Under the pieces are notes generated by a model that saw nothing but the letters and a program-made list of their open reading frames with translations, was not told where the DNA came from and searched no databases. A stretch of 64,000 nt of DNA from Lunularia cruciata (lineage: Eukaryota > Streptophyta > Marchantiopsida > Lunulariales > Lunulariaceae), in NCBI GenBank assembly GCA_948567375.1, contig OX419757.1:28266732-28330731 (forward strand). The letters run 5' to 3'. The first letter of the stretch is position 1. Each line of letters begins with the position of its first letter. The translations under genes were made by a program, and so were the position numbers. Below, piece after piece: positions 34,000 through 45,644 of the stretch.

Positions 34000-35260
34000 T
34001 CCTCAACATCCTAGTGCAAGAGTATTAGATGGTGATAAATGCATGATAGACTACCTACTAGCTAGCCACCTGCTATTACACTAATTGAGTCTAACTTGAT
34101 GTTGGGGGTGACTCAATTGATTATGCACTACCCTTTGTTCTCAACCATTAATATGTTTACATTGGGAGTTGACCCAACCCTAGTATTCTGGTTGGCTGCT
34201 ATGATTTGTGATAGTAAGGATGATGTGGTTCCTACTTCTAGAGCAAAGGTGGTTGATAGTGGAGCTGACTTGGTTGAAGAGCATGGGATTTGCTCAACTA
34301 CCAATGGTTTATGGCAAGCAGCAACAGCTAGATTGGAGGAGTTACCAACTAGACCGACCTTTGAGCAAGCATGCTTTACACCTAGAGTTGTCCTATTGGA
34401 TAACCAAAGGGGGATTTTTTGTTTGGTGGGATCTTTAGTGAAGGTCTATACATCACAAAGGATCTTATTAGACTCTAGTGTGTAGCCTCTTATGTTGGGA
34501 AAGGTTGCAATTGTCAGTATGGAGTGATGGAAGACCAATGTAGAGAGGTGTCCATTTTAGATCCAGATATCTCTAGGGAGTGGTTCTACATAGTACATCA
34601 CATATGGATAGCTTGTTGTTCAGATTCAGCCTGGTCATCCGACTGATAGCTCTATGGTGAGAGCTCATGCTATTGCAACAATAATTAAGTCATACGATAT
34701 GTTATTTGGGGGAGTAGTATTATACCCCCCATGGGTTTCAATATTGATATAAGGAGGAGACAACATCCTATAGACCAGGTTGTCATTTTTGTGAAGGACG
34801 GGTATGTCGCCTACTAGTATGCTTCAATAGTGGCAGTCTTGGCTCACTATAGTTGTAGACCATGTGGCATCAGTTTCATTTTTTAGTGGTTTTGTTACTT
34901 GGCCTGGTGAATTATTAGAAGGAATGCCCATGCAGAGGATACTTCAATACCAAAGGAGATCACTCAGATTTGGAGTACAAGTGGGATCATTCCATCTACC
35001 TTGGATGTTCCATTGTAGAGTTTAGAGGAGGCATTGTAGCAACATGCAAATCAATTGGTGCAACAAGCTTGGATTGGAGCCTTTGTACCACCAAAAGACC
35101 AATGTGAAGATGAGCCGCTTGGAGTTGATTACCTTGACCCCTTTGGATACCACACTCATTGCTTGGCAATATCAAATAGAGGGAGTATGTTTTTTGGAGT
35201 TGTTCAATGAGATTAGCACTAGACTAGCTACGATACTACATGCGGGTATACAAGTATAGA
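34000..35260 (+). pseudogene. Element F protease region relic
   Basis: The best open stretch (34096-34485) ends RILLDSSV, then a stop and PLMLGK, corresponding to the retropepsin active site ILLDSGAxPLML with Gly lost. Downstream (34690-34800) MLFGG then a YPPW...DI-like series resembles the second protease motif and the linker seen in this Gypsy type. 35261-36155 continues the element but holds nothing recognisable. Confidence 0.55.
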
Positions 35261-36155
35261 GGTACTTGTATATAGAGAGAGATAAGACTACTATGCAAGT
35301 CTCTTCACATCATGTGGCACACTTGCCCTATCAATATCTTGAGTTATTATTGATGTCAATAGTCAAGGGTTACTAAAAGACCTATAAATAAACATTCCCT
35401 TGTTTGGAGCATAGGATCTAGAGAGATATGGGCCATTCATTTGGTGATTTTTGGATAGCCATGTCAAGGGCATAGATGTGTTGGCTAAGGTTTAGGTCTT
35501 CAAGATTCCCATTTTGGTGTGTTTTGGGAGATATTACGTATATTATGATCTCTCTAGGTTCATCAGTCCGTTTCTCCAACCTATATTTTGGAGAATGTCT
35601 CTTTGATGGGTGATTCTTGCACCTGGGTGGTGGTGAGTACACATTAGGTCCATTCTTGGATGGGACCTACCATGTTGTTAGATGCAGTTAGAGTGAGATC
35701 ACGGGCTCATCGTCTTTGTCTTTGGTGGATGAACCTCTTACTTAGAGAGGTTCTATAGCGCACTTATGATGGGATTCAACGACTTGACCACCTTATTGTT
35801 GATGAGATTTTGGATGTTGGGCACCAATCTTAGACGGTGGTAGTGGCTGATAGGTCATCTATGGTAGTGGTGAACTTATTTGGATAGCTCCAAGCTGCTC
35901 TTCCCACACTTATGAGTTTTCCAAGCTCTCATGTTTTTTGAGAAGGTGGACCTAGACTTGTTTGGGACTCACAATTAAAACAATTGGTGGAGCCTAACAT
36001 TGATGAGAGAGAGTGGATGATAGGGTTTTGCACCAATATTACTACTATTCAAGCAATGTTAGAGGCATCCAAGTGTTAGGTGTTAAGTTAGGCTATGGAC
36101 TTGAACTATTTGACTTGGATTGTGAGCCTTGGCTTGGTAGGATGTGCTTGATAGG

Positions 36156-37394
36156 TGTAATACTCCAAGGACAAGAGAACTCTCCAAGAGAGAAAATGCA
36201 AGTTTCATAGATACCCCAAAGGAGCATCTTCTCTTTATTATATAGCAAAGAGGATCCACTCAAAGGAAGCTCCACCCTTGGATCAGATACATGGATTGGT
36301 GATCTATCAATGAGCTCCATACTTGGATTAATTTTTTGGATGGATGGCATGTCAATCTTTGTCCTATTTATTTGGTCAAATGGGTTTTACTAAAGGGAAT
36401 CTTTCTCAATACTCTGATGCCTCAAAGGAGCATCTTCTCTTTATTATATAATAAAGAGTATCCCCTCAAAGGAAGCTCCACCCTTGGATCAGATACATGG
36501 ATTGGTGACCTATCATTGAGCTCTATCCTTGGATAAGTTGTTTGGATGGATGATATGTCAATCTTAGTCTTATCTAGTTGGTCAAATGGGTTTGACCATA
36601 TGGAATCTTTGGGAAATCTTCTTGTAGGGAGCTTAGAATCATGTGAGTGAAGTACCATTGGAAAGCTCTCAATAAGATGAAACATAGGGGGAGAAAATAA
36701 GCCTTTTTTCCCCTAAGGACCCAAAATCGTTCCATTTTTGAGGCCTAATTCATCTATTTAGGCCTCCAAAATTAGCTCTAAAGTTTTCAAGCTATTTTTG
36801 GCTTCTACCCTATTAGTAGAAGAACTCTTTTAAAAAAACCTCTATTTGATCTTCCTAGCCCATTGTACACAACATTGTAGGGAGCTTAGAATCATGTGAG
36901 TGAAGTACCATTGGAAAGCTCTCAATAAGATGAAACATAGGGGGAGAAAATAAGCCTTTTTTCCCCTAAGGACCCAAAATCGTTCCATTTTTGAGGCCTA
37001 ATTCATCTATTTAGGCCTCCAAAATTAGCTCTAAAGTTTTCAAGCTATTTTTGGCTTCTACCCTATTAGTAGAAGAACTCTTTTAAAAAAAACCTCTATT
37101 TGATCTTCCTAGCCCATTGTACACAACATTGTAGGGAGCTTCGAATCATGTGAGTGAAGTACCATTGGAAAGCTCTCAATAAGATGAAACATAGGGGGGA
37201 AAATAAGCCTTTTTTCCCCTAAGGACCCAAAATCGTTCCATTTTTTAGGCCTAATTCATCTATTTAGGCCTCCAAAATTAGCTCTAAAGTTTTCAAGCTA
37301 TTTTTGGCTTCTACCCTATTAGTAGAAGAACTCTTTAAAAAGAACCTCTATTTGATCTTCCTAGCCCATTGTACACAACATCCTTCTAGATGTT
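36156..37394 (+). mobile_element. Rearranged LTR-B inside element F (left part)
   Basis: It begins TGTAATACTCCAAGG, the LTR-B start. The first ~200 bp (to about 36420) is followed by a restart at the CCTCAAAGGAGCATC segment (36420-36620), and then by three tandem 253-bp units. The LTR is then cut by a D element at GATGTT and ends beyond it at 41129-41178 (...TTGTATTACA). Flanks ATAGG and GACCT do not match, so this copy has lost its target duplication or arose by unequal recombination. Confidence 0.8.
36624..37383. repeat. Three tandem 253/254-bp units inside LTR-B
   Basis: Units start at 36624, 36877 and 37131 with GTAGGGAGCTTAGAATC (TTCGAATC in the third) and run to ...CATTGTACACAACAT. Units 1 and 2 differ essentially only in the length of one A run. 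The third has a handful of changes. Such similarity implies recent expansion of the U3/R portion. Confidence 0.95.
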
Positions 37395-40300
37395 TGTGAC
37401 AACTCGGCAAATATCACTTTTGCAATAATCGGGTAAGTAAAGTTTGTTCCCATAGAGATACGATTAAGAATTGGTCAAATGCAAAGCAAAATAACAATTT
37501 TAGTTCTTCTTGGTTGCGTCTTTAGTCTCTCAGGTAGCAACTACGTGCAGAAAAGAGTAACAAGCTCACAATCTTGACAACTTGTCACGAATACACACAC
37601 ATAATCACAACATAGCAAATTTTGTCCAGACAACTCTTGATTGTGATGATTCACATTCTCCCAAAGATGGCACTTCATTGCAAAGAACAATTTTGCCTCA
37701 AAATTATGTTCCACCCCTCTATTGAAGGCACAACTTCCTCAATCAAAATTGCTTCACATCAACTTCATGCTACACTCACAAATGCAGAATACTACCAACA
37801 CTACAATTCCTCTCAAATCTGTCAAGGCATTGCTCCGATGCACTCCACTCAAGATCAAACACACAAAATGAAAATCAAGGCTATAGAATCCAACATCCAT
37901 AGACACATTGACTTGCACTTTGAAATTCTCTACACACTCACAAACACAAACACAAAATTGACAATCGGAATTAAGCTCAAGCAACGAGCACTAAAAACCA
38001 GCACTTTGCTTTATCTATCTTCAGAAATATGAATATTGAACAAAATAATACTACAAATTCTCCCCTTAAATACTAAAGAAAATGGGAGTTCTTCCTACTT
38101 ATGCACCACTTCCTAACATCTCTTCCTACTTACAGATCCAAATTGATAATCCATCTCTTCATATCTGCCTCTTCCTATCTCAAAATTGTTACTTACCCAG
38201 ATCCGATGTCTACCTCATCATCGGCTTTCAAACCCGATGATCTTCCTATCACTTCTCTTTCTTTGGGTATATCTACAACCACTAATTCCTTCACTCCTTC
38301 TACTACTTCTATACTAGGAACTACAATTGCACTAAGGAGTGACTTATCTAACTCTTTATCTCCTAACACACTCTTCTCTAATGTGTCAAATAACAAGTCC
38401 GATGACACCTATATTCCAACTTCTGCAACATCGGACTTCCTCTCCTCTGTCACACTACTCCTATTTCTCTCTAACTCTGAATTGACTAAATCTAATATGA
38501 GACTGACATTGTTCCCTACTTCTAACATCTTTTGATCTACTCTCTCCCTCAATCAGATCAGCAAAGTATTCATATCTACATCTTTAGCTCTTCTTTTCCG
38601 AGTTTCCTGTGAAAGCAACTTTAGCTCATGTAGATGTGCTTCTTCCAATCTCCCTTCAGCCTTAGTGCACAGCATAGCTCTCAATTTTCTTGCCACCTCT
38701 CCTACCAATTCCGACTCGTACCCTCGCGATCGCTCTGCCTTCAACTCTTCATGGTACGTCTTTGTACTCAGTAGCCAGCATCTTTTTCTCCTCCGCATAT
38801 TGTGAACTTTGTAGCTCAGCACTTCATACCAGCTAGTGCAATCTTTCTTCTTCTTCATGCTTGACTGCTAACTCTCTCTACCATGCTTGATCCTTCCCGG
38901 CTGCACTCTTCTTTAAGTTGTCCAACTCCTGCTCCATTATCGCTGCTATCGCCTTCAAATGAATATTCTCAATGTGCACATCACTAACTTCCTCCTTCAT
39001 TTTGCTCAGCAACATTGCCTACTCCTTCAATTCCTCAGCTTGCTTCTATAGTTCTTTCCCTCTTGACTCACAACTCTCTTGCAACATCTCAAAAGTCTTC
39101 TTCTTCAAGGCTTCATCCATGCAAAGTTCTTCAATTTCTTCATTTCTTTGGACTCCTCGCTCTTGCAACCCCTTTACTTCACTCAACAGATACTTCACCA
39201 CCTGCAACTCATTTGTTACCTTTTTATGATCTTGGGGAATTACCCTCTGATGCTCCTTCAATAGTTCCAGCAATGAGATGACAACCTTCATTAGATACTG
39301 TATCCCACCAAAGTTCTCTTTGTCTTTGTCCCCGTCTTCATACTTTGGCTCTTCCATCGGCCCCTTTTGCCAAAGTCGCAATCTTTGTATCTTAAGAGAC
39401 ACTACTTCCAAGCTCTCTTCTTCCTTACCAATTAAACTTGGCCCCACAGGGTACTCCTTCCATTTTTCTGGCCTCTTCTCGTCCACCACCAAGGCTATGC
39501 AATGATTTGTTGTTCAAAGTACTCTGTCAATTATTGCATGACAAGCTTCACTGACTCCAACCGCTTGTTGAACCTCAGGTTCCTCCTCACTCTCACTTCC
39601 AGACTCCTCACTTTGTAAAGTGAGTTCATCTTCTTCTGATTCCTCTCCTTGCGACTCTGTTTCTTCTTCAGACTCTAATTCCAATGATGCTTCTCTCACC
39701 ATCTTCTTACTCTATAAAACCAGTCTTTGGGTCTTCCTTTGAGCTGGAGATGACTTTGCTTCTTTGGGTTTACTGCGCTTCTTCTTTGGACTTGTGACTT
39801 CTTCCATCTTCCATTGTCCCATCTTCAAGAAGTGATCATCATTGGCTCACAGGTGTGTCATATATTGTTGCTCTTCTTCATCCGCTTCCCATCTTAAATC
39901 AGGATGGAAATTCAACACCATGTGATGTTTCTCCTCTACTGTTAGCAAATTCAACCCAAAGTAGAAATGTGCTGCAAATGGTGCAAAATAATGTGGAGGC
40001 AAACCTGTCCTCCAATTGATCACCATCTACCTTGTTTGGTGGTGAAAACACTTTACCCAATTCATCAAAACCCCTGCAAACATCTAGTGGAAGAAGACCG
40101 CTTGCTGCATGTTCACGTAAGTCGTCCGTTCTGGTTTGAACATGGCCATAATTGTCCCAATGATACTTTGTCTAATCGGGTCCCGATAGGACTCCACCTT
40201 GTAACCATTTGTTGTTCTTGGAGCAAAGAACAAATTTCGGATCTCCCCCGTTTCTTTTGCAGCATCACACTTCCGAAAGAAGGTGATCCCCGTCAGTTCT

Positions 40301-41123
40301 CCTGCTTCCTTCCCCAACACTAACCTCCAATCCGTCTCAGTCCATCGAGTCGGATTCCCTCTCTTCTCTTTGACTTTGGGGCCCTCCTCACAATTATTGG
40401 CAGCTATCTCTGCCATCACTCTTGGGAAACTAAAATTCCAGTTCCATGCTAAAAATGTAATACAATGTCTATTCAAGACTTCAATTTTGGCTACAGCATC
40501 TAACCTACAAATTGCAAAACTTCGCACCACGGGAGCATTTGTGACCTTCTTTGCCATGATCTGCTCTCTCATTCTTTGTCATTGAAAGACTATGCCTTCT
40601 CCTGGACGAGACACTCTAACCCCTTCTGGATTTCAGAAAATTACACTCTCAATTGGCTTCCTAACATGCATTGCTATAGGACGACTACTCAGAGGAATTG
40701 GAAATTTACTTGGCATATTCAACTTGTCCGCAATTGCAATTTCAACTTGTCCCCAAATTGCAATCATTCTTTAGTTGATTTCAAAGTCAACTTCCACTCT
40801 TCTGCGTGTTGTTGTCTTGTCACTGTCAAGACATGCTTCTTCTGCCTCCGCCATTTCTTGAAGTGTACTTTCTTGCCACGTACCAAGGTTGTTAGATGGT
40901 CTTTGTATTGCCTTTGCTTCTTGATCCAAAGATGATGCTCTTTGGACTTCTTCTACCGTACCCCTCTCTTGAGTACCTCCATCATTGGATCCGATCTCAA
41001 CTTCTTTGGATTTCCTCTGAATTCACTTCCCTCCATTCCTTCTTTTGCAATTCAGCTTTCCGTGTTTACTTCTTCCTTCAAATGCTAATAAATAGAAAAA
41101 AAACAAAAAATGTGAGCACCACA
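37395..41123 (-). mobile_element. Complete D element, copy D-C, TSD ATGTT
   Basis: The 3,729-bp element on the minus strand begins TGTGGTGCTCACA at 41123 and ends GTTGTCACA at 37395. Perfect 5-bp duplications ATGTT lie at 37390-37394 and 41124-41128. It is inserted in an LTR-B, whose sequence is continuous across it (...CTAGATGTT / ACCAAGCCAATT). Overall plan and ends match D-B, but the internal sequence is more diverged, marking a second subfamily. No direct terminal repeats. Confidence 0.92.
38193..40572 (-). pseudogene. D-family protein, diverged subfamily (copy D-C)
   Basis: The N-terminal block 40572-40084 is open for 162 codons and reads NGYKVESYRDPIRQ, TDWRLVLGKEAGE and KPERTTYVNMQQAVFFH, clearly orthologous to D-A and D-B. 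It continues after stops with PFAAHFYFGLNLL, a Lys-rich patch, a Glu/Ser acidic stretch (ESEEETESQGEESEEDELTL) and coiled-coil pieces (39492-39046, 38858-38553). The C-terminal end GLKADDEVDIGSG (38193-38408) parallels GLKAEEEEEEDIGLD in D-B. Conserved ends with a diverged middle suggest the protein was selected while the family was active. Catalytic motifs are absent. Confidence 0.75.
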
Positions 41124-41128
41124 ATGTT

Positions 41129-41178
41129 ACCAAGCCAATTTTCACCCCCAAATAATATATCTAGTCACTTGTATTACA
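41129..41178 (+). mobile_element. LTR-B right end (continuation beyond D-C)
   Basis: ACCAAGCCAATTTTCACC... to TTGTATTACA is the 3' end of the LTR-B copy begun at 36156, matching 2365-2409 and 13170-13210. Confidence 0.8.
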
Positions 41179-41539
41179 GACCTCTCCCCTTTTAAGATGC
41201 AATATTGGATTCAAGCACATGTTGGGAGGCAATGGATTGAGTGGATAGGGAACTCTTGGGACACATCCAATGGCTCCTAGGGAGAGTGGTCTACTTGGAG
41301 TCCATCTAGGTGAGCATGGTCTACTTGGATTACATCCTTGGTCTACTTGGGATGCAGCTAGAGGACGTATAGAGCTTGCAACCAGAGTGGAGGGAGTTAT
41401 TCACATAAAGGTTGGGACCTCTAGTGGTTGGAAGCATGACACTATTTCTCCCAAGGGCCAAGCATAGTAGCCAATCAATACATCTTCCACTCTTACATAA
41501 CCTAAAGAGGATACTAGGGAGTAATATCTGGGACCCAAG
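41179..41539 (+). pseudogene. Element F fragment between two insertions
   Basis: An ORF from 41270 reads ARGRIELATRVEGVIHIKVG, not recognised. The 3' end reads in frame into the linker that continues at 42289 (LTREERQRVWRFL). This is the pre-RT part of element F pol, isolated between the LTR-B/D-C complex and the solo LTR at 41540. Confidence 0.5.
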
Positions 41540-42288
41540 TGTAATACCAAGGGTTAGCCATATGATCTAGATGTGAAATTTGGTTTGGTAACATCTAGAA
41601 TGATGTTATACATGATGGTCAAAATATATCAGATAGAAGTATCACCAAAAGAGTACTTCTACTAATAGGGTAGAAACCAAAATAGACTTGAGAACCTTAG
41701 AATCAATAGCTAGACATATGATTTAAAGGTGAGAATTGGTTTGGTAACATCTGGAAGGATGTTACACATGATGGACTAAACAGATCAGAAAGAGGTATCA
41801 CCAAAAGGGGACTTCTACTAATAGAGTAGGAACCGAAATATGCCTGAAATCTTTGAAGGCAATTTTGGAGGCCTAAACGGATGAATTAGGCCTCGAAAAT
41901 GTGCAAATCCTCCCCCCCCCCTCCCCCAATGCAGGAAAGGCTGACCTTCCCTCCCCTTGCTTTGTCTTGTTGAGAGTTTTCCAACGGTACCTTACGTGAT
42001 TCTGAGATTCCTACATGAAGATTCCCTAAAAGATTCCCTCCGGTCAAAGCTTGTTTGACCAACCAGATAGGACCTAGACCAGACAGGTCACCCATCCAAG
42101 TAAGTAATCCAAGGGTGGAGCTTGCTGACATGTCACCTATTTGTGTCCCTAATCCTATGGTGGAGCTTCCTTGGAGGAGATCCTCTTTGTCTATATAATA
42201 AAGAGAAGGTGCTCCCTTGGAGCATGGAATGTTTGAGTGTGCAATCTGTGTTTTCTCTCTTCTCTTGTCCTCGGAGTATTACACCAAG
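41535..42288 (-). mobile_element. Solo LTR-B, minus orientation, TSD CCAAG
   Basis: The LTR runs 41540-42283 (744 bp) in reverse orientation: TGTAATACCAAGGG at the left, CGGAGTATTACA at the right. Perfect CCAAG duplications are at 41535-41539 and 42284-42288. It shares the internal 3' duplication of the solo LTR at 12618-13374 and is its closest relative here. It interrupts element F pol just before RT. Confidence 0.94.
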
Positions 42289-43500
42289 CTAACAAGAGAG
42301 GAAAGACAAAGAGTTTGGAGGTTCTTGAAGAGCTACATGAGTTGTTTTGCCTTCAATATGAAGGATTTGGGTGCTCTAAAAAGACCTAGTATTTGGATTG
42401 AGCTGACTAGCAATATATCATTTTTTGATGCCCCTATCGATATAGTGACTTGGAGAGAGTATTGATTTAGAGCCAAAGTAGAGACCATTTTGAGGCTAGT
42501 TTGGTGGAGTTTCATATGGAGAGTATGCATCAACTACAATGATGCTACTCAAGAAGGATATGTATGGCAACTACACAAATAGGCAGATGTGTAGAGATTA
42601 CCATCCTATCAACCAACAAACTAGGGCTGATTGGTATGCCATGCTTACACTATATGAGATTTTTAATACAATTAGGCATGCAAAGGTCTTCAGTACTTTG
42701 GATCTTTGAGCGGGATATCATCAATTGTTGATTAGGAAGGAAGATAGCATTTTGGGCTATTGATATTCATGATAAGAATGTGTTATATTAGTGGAGATTC
42801 TTACCATTTGGGTTAAAGAATGTTCATGCTGAGTTCCAAATGGTCATGGATAAAATCCTAGCTGGATTAGATTTTGCTTGGTGCTATATTGATGGCATTT
42901 TGGTCTATAACACTATTGTGGAGAAGTATGAGAGACATTTTTTGGAGGTGTTTGAGAGATTGAGATCTCATGGACTCAAATTACATCTTGGGAAGTGTAG
43001 ATTCTTCCACAAGGAGGTTTAGTATTTGAGTCATAATATCTACCCTAGAGGACTTGGTGTTTAGCAAACCAATGTGGAGGTTATTGTGTATATTCTTTAG
43101 CCTACGGATGTAAGTAAAGTGTGAGCATTCCTTGGGTTGGAAAACTTCTATCATTATTATGTTAGAGGATTTAGTGCCATTGCCAAGGCCTTGATGAAGC
43201 TGACCAAGCTTACACATGAGTGGTGTTGGGGAGATGAGCAAGAGAGAGCTTTTCTAGAGCTCAAGGAGAGGTTAACATCTGCTCTTATTTTGAGGAGACC
43301 AATCAAAGGAAGGCCATTTCAGGTTCACACTAATTGGAATATGTTAGGGCTTCAAGTAGTGCTCACACAACATGATGATAAGGGGAAGGAGTTTGTGGTG
43401 ACCTATGCTAGTCATTCCAACAATTCAATGAAGGTGAAGTATAGACCATATGAGGGAGAGTGCTTAGTAGCAATTTCAATAGAAGCACATTTCTGATGTT
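42284..43500 (+). pseudogene. Element F reverse transcriptase and RNase H relic
   Basis: The linker LTREERQRVWRFLKSYMSCF is followed by FNMKDLGAL, then RT pieces: STLDL and GYHQL near 42700-42730, FAWCYIDGILVYN near 42870-42910 (second catalytic Asp of YxDD changed to Gly), and VFERLRSHGLKLHLGKCRFF. RNase H (43137-43496) reads WCWGDEQERAFLELKERL, FQVHTNWNMLGLQVVLTQ (catalytic Asp changed to Asn) and FVVTYASHSNN. The wording is that of one particular Gypsy lineage with PHD-type C-termini. Dead by several active-site changes as well as stops. Confidence 0.8.
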
Positions 43501-43959
43501 ACCTATTTGATAGCCCCTTCACTATCATCATTGATCATCAACCACAAAAGTGGTTGATGGAGTCCGATAAGGTTTTAGGGAAGCTTGCACAATGGGCTCT
43601 AATTTTATAGGAGTATGATTTCACAATTATTCACAGACCTTGAGTGGTGAACCATGATGCAAATGGGTTGAGTAGAAACCCATATCCCAACCAACAAGAT
43701 TAGACCGGAGCACATTGGCATGGTGAGATAGATGAGGAGATGGTGCTAGGTTGGCATGCATCTACCTTTCTATGTTATTTTTTGAGGCTTTGGTGGTATC
43801 TCTCTCAGTGCATACAAAAGGAGTTATTGAGGACAAATCCAAAGAGTAGAGATAGTAGTACAGTTCAACAAGACATTCATGATGATGTCTTAGTGATGGA
43901 CTATCCTTTCATTGGTGTTGAGGGTAGCACAATTGGGGCTAAGGAGAGAGATTGTGTTC

Positions 43960-44640
43960 TTTAGTGAGCCAAATGGTTTAGACTGGAGAGCACACATCTT
44001 CTTTGTGTATGAGAGGATGGTAGAATACGAGAAGTACCAATTCTATCTCAAAGATCATAGTTGGTCCGTCATGCTCATGAGGAGCTAGAATATTTTGGAG
44101 GAAAGCGTACATATAACTTACTCTAGATTCATTATTGGTCGCGCGGTATGCAGACCAATGTACATTAGTTGGTTAGACCAGATGTGTGGTTTGTTACCAA
44201 GTTAGAGTATCATTTAATGCTCTTATGCCACAATTACACCCATTACCTATCATAACATTGGGTTACTATTGGAGTTTGGACTTTATTAGACCTTTGCCAT
44301 TGATTGTGAGACATCATTGGTATGTTTTGGTGATGTGGAGCACTTCTCCAAGTGGATTGAGTTGGTGGCACTTCTTGTCAAGTCTAGTGAAGGGATGGCT
44401 TACTCCTTCTTGGATCGAGTTCTCAATCATTTTGGTGTACCAAATGAGGTTTTGACCAATCAAGGTATAGAGTTCTTGGTGGAGTTTCAGGTCTTGTGTG
44501 AAGAGGCTTTGATTGATCATTGTACTACCTCCTGAGATCACCTTGATGTAGATGGTGTAAAAGAGAGAGTGGTTCAAATGGTGAAGAGAAGATTGCAAAA
44601 GTATGGTTTGTAGAGAGGCCACTTGGGAAATTGGGATCTC
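43960..44640 (+). pseudogene. Element F integrase core relic
   Basis: The HHCC region is recognisable in pieces around 44060-44200 (HAHEELEYFGGKRTY). The core has WSLDFIRPLP (first Asp), VEHFSKWIELVALL, then VPNEVLTNQGIEFL, where the expected second Asp (TDxGxEF) is Asn. After a stop, DVDGVKERVVQMVKRRLQKY carries the catalytic Glu. Frameshift near 44317. Non-functional. Confidence 0.8.
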
Positions 44641-44929
44641 CAATCACCTTGGTTGGCCATGGGCTTTTGGTTCAACAATCAAGCCTCCTTAACATCCTTC
44701 TCTCCTTACTTTCTACTCTATAGACACGATCTAGATTTACCAACAGCCATTCATTGAGATGTTACTGTAGTGTTGGACTTGGATGATCCATATGTATGGA
44801 TGAGCACATGTTCTCAATGTGCAAAGATCTTTTAGAGAGTAATTTTGATATCCTTTGAGAACTTGGCAATTGCTCAACATAAGGATACCTTACGTTATGC
44901 TACCATTTGAGGAGGAGGTTATAGACCTT

Positions 44930-45308
44930 TGTTTCGTCAATTTCATCCAGGTGACTATGTATATCTACAATAAACAACATCAACGGCACTTGATATTTCT
45001 ATAGGCTATTTCATTATCTTGAGAATGCAAGAAGTCTTGCCATCTAGACTTCTTGTGTTGGAAAGACATGATAGTGTTGTTTGGAAGGATCATCTATGCC
45101 ATGCTACCTCCCAAATAGTGATGGTATTATGGACCCAAGCTTAGCACTAGTACATGTAAGCTTACGATATATGTTATGTGGCTCTTTTAGTGGAGTTGTT
45201 ACTATGTTAGTGTGTGATAGCTGTTCAAGAGGATGGCATATGGCATGTTTGGCTACTCCTCTCATGGTGGTTCCTCAAGGGCAGTGGTTATGTCCTAGAT
45301 GTACTTGA
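44930..45308 (+). pseudogene. Element F C-terminus with PHD-like zinc finger
   Basis: After an integrase SH3-like region (LPSRLLVLERHDSVVWKDH, about 45040-45090), an open stretch 45081-45308 reads CYLPNSDGIMDPSLAL and ends in a PHD-type block: MLCGSFSG, MLVCDSCSRGWHMACL, VPQGQWLCPRCT, stop at 45306. The Cys4-His-Cys3 pattern is complete except that the very first Cys (the residue before MLCGS) is Tyr. PHD fingers read histone H3 tails in host proteins. Here the domain occupies the position the chromodomain has in chromoviruses, suggesting a targeting role. The open frame is notably better preserved than the rest. Confidence 0.75.
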
Positions 45309-45644
45309 CCTATAGTTAGTTCATCCTTTACATGGTATAGATTGCAAACAAGCAACTAACAATGGGGCTCAATAGCACCCGGCTTCCTGATCTTTGCACA
45401 CCATAGGGTATACCATATACTTGGAATAGATAGCTATATGGAGTTAGAAGGACCTAACTGCCAACTAGGGGGCAATTGTGTCACTTGAGAGTCCATGTAC
45501 GACTTATGTGTGAGTTGTGCTTCTATAGTGTGTGATGTTGACAGCGATGTATATATGCATGAAATTTTCCGCAATAGATTGACTCAAGAGCAAGAATGGG
45601 AATGTGAGATTCATCCATGCTTGTAATACACATAGCTACACGTT
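45309..45644 (+). other. Element F tail or 3' untranslated region
   Basis: Contains one further open run, about 45484-45625, reading ESMYDLCVSCASIVCDVD and ending EWECEIHPCL, Cys-rich but not recognised. It could be an extension of the PHD region in a shifted frame or non-coding 3' sequence of the element. Confidence 0.3.

Noticed and set aside
41270-41467. 65-codon ORF as an independent gene.
   Set aside because: It lies within the element F remnant between two insertions and leads into the RT linker; no independent start or terminator context.
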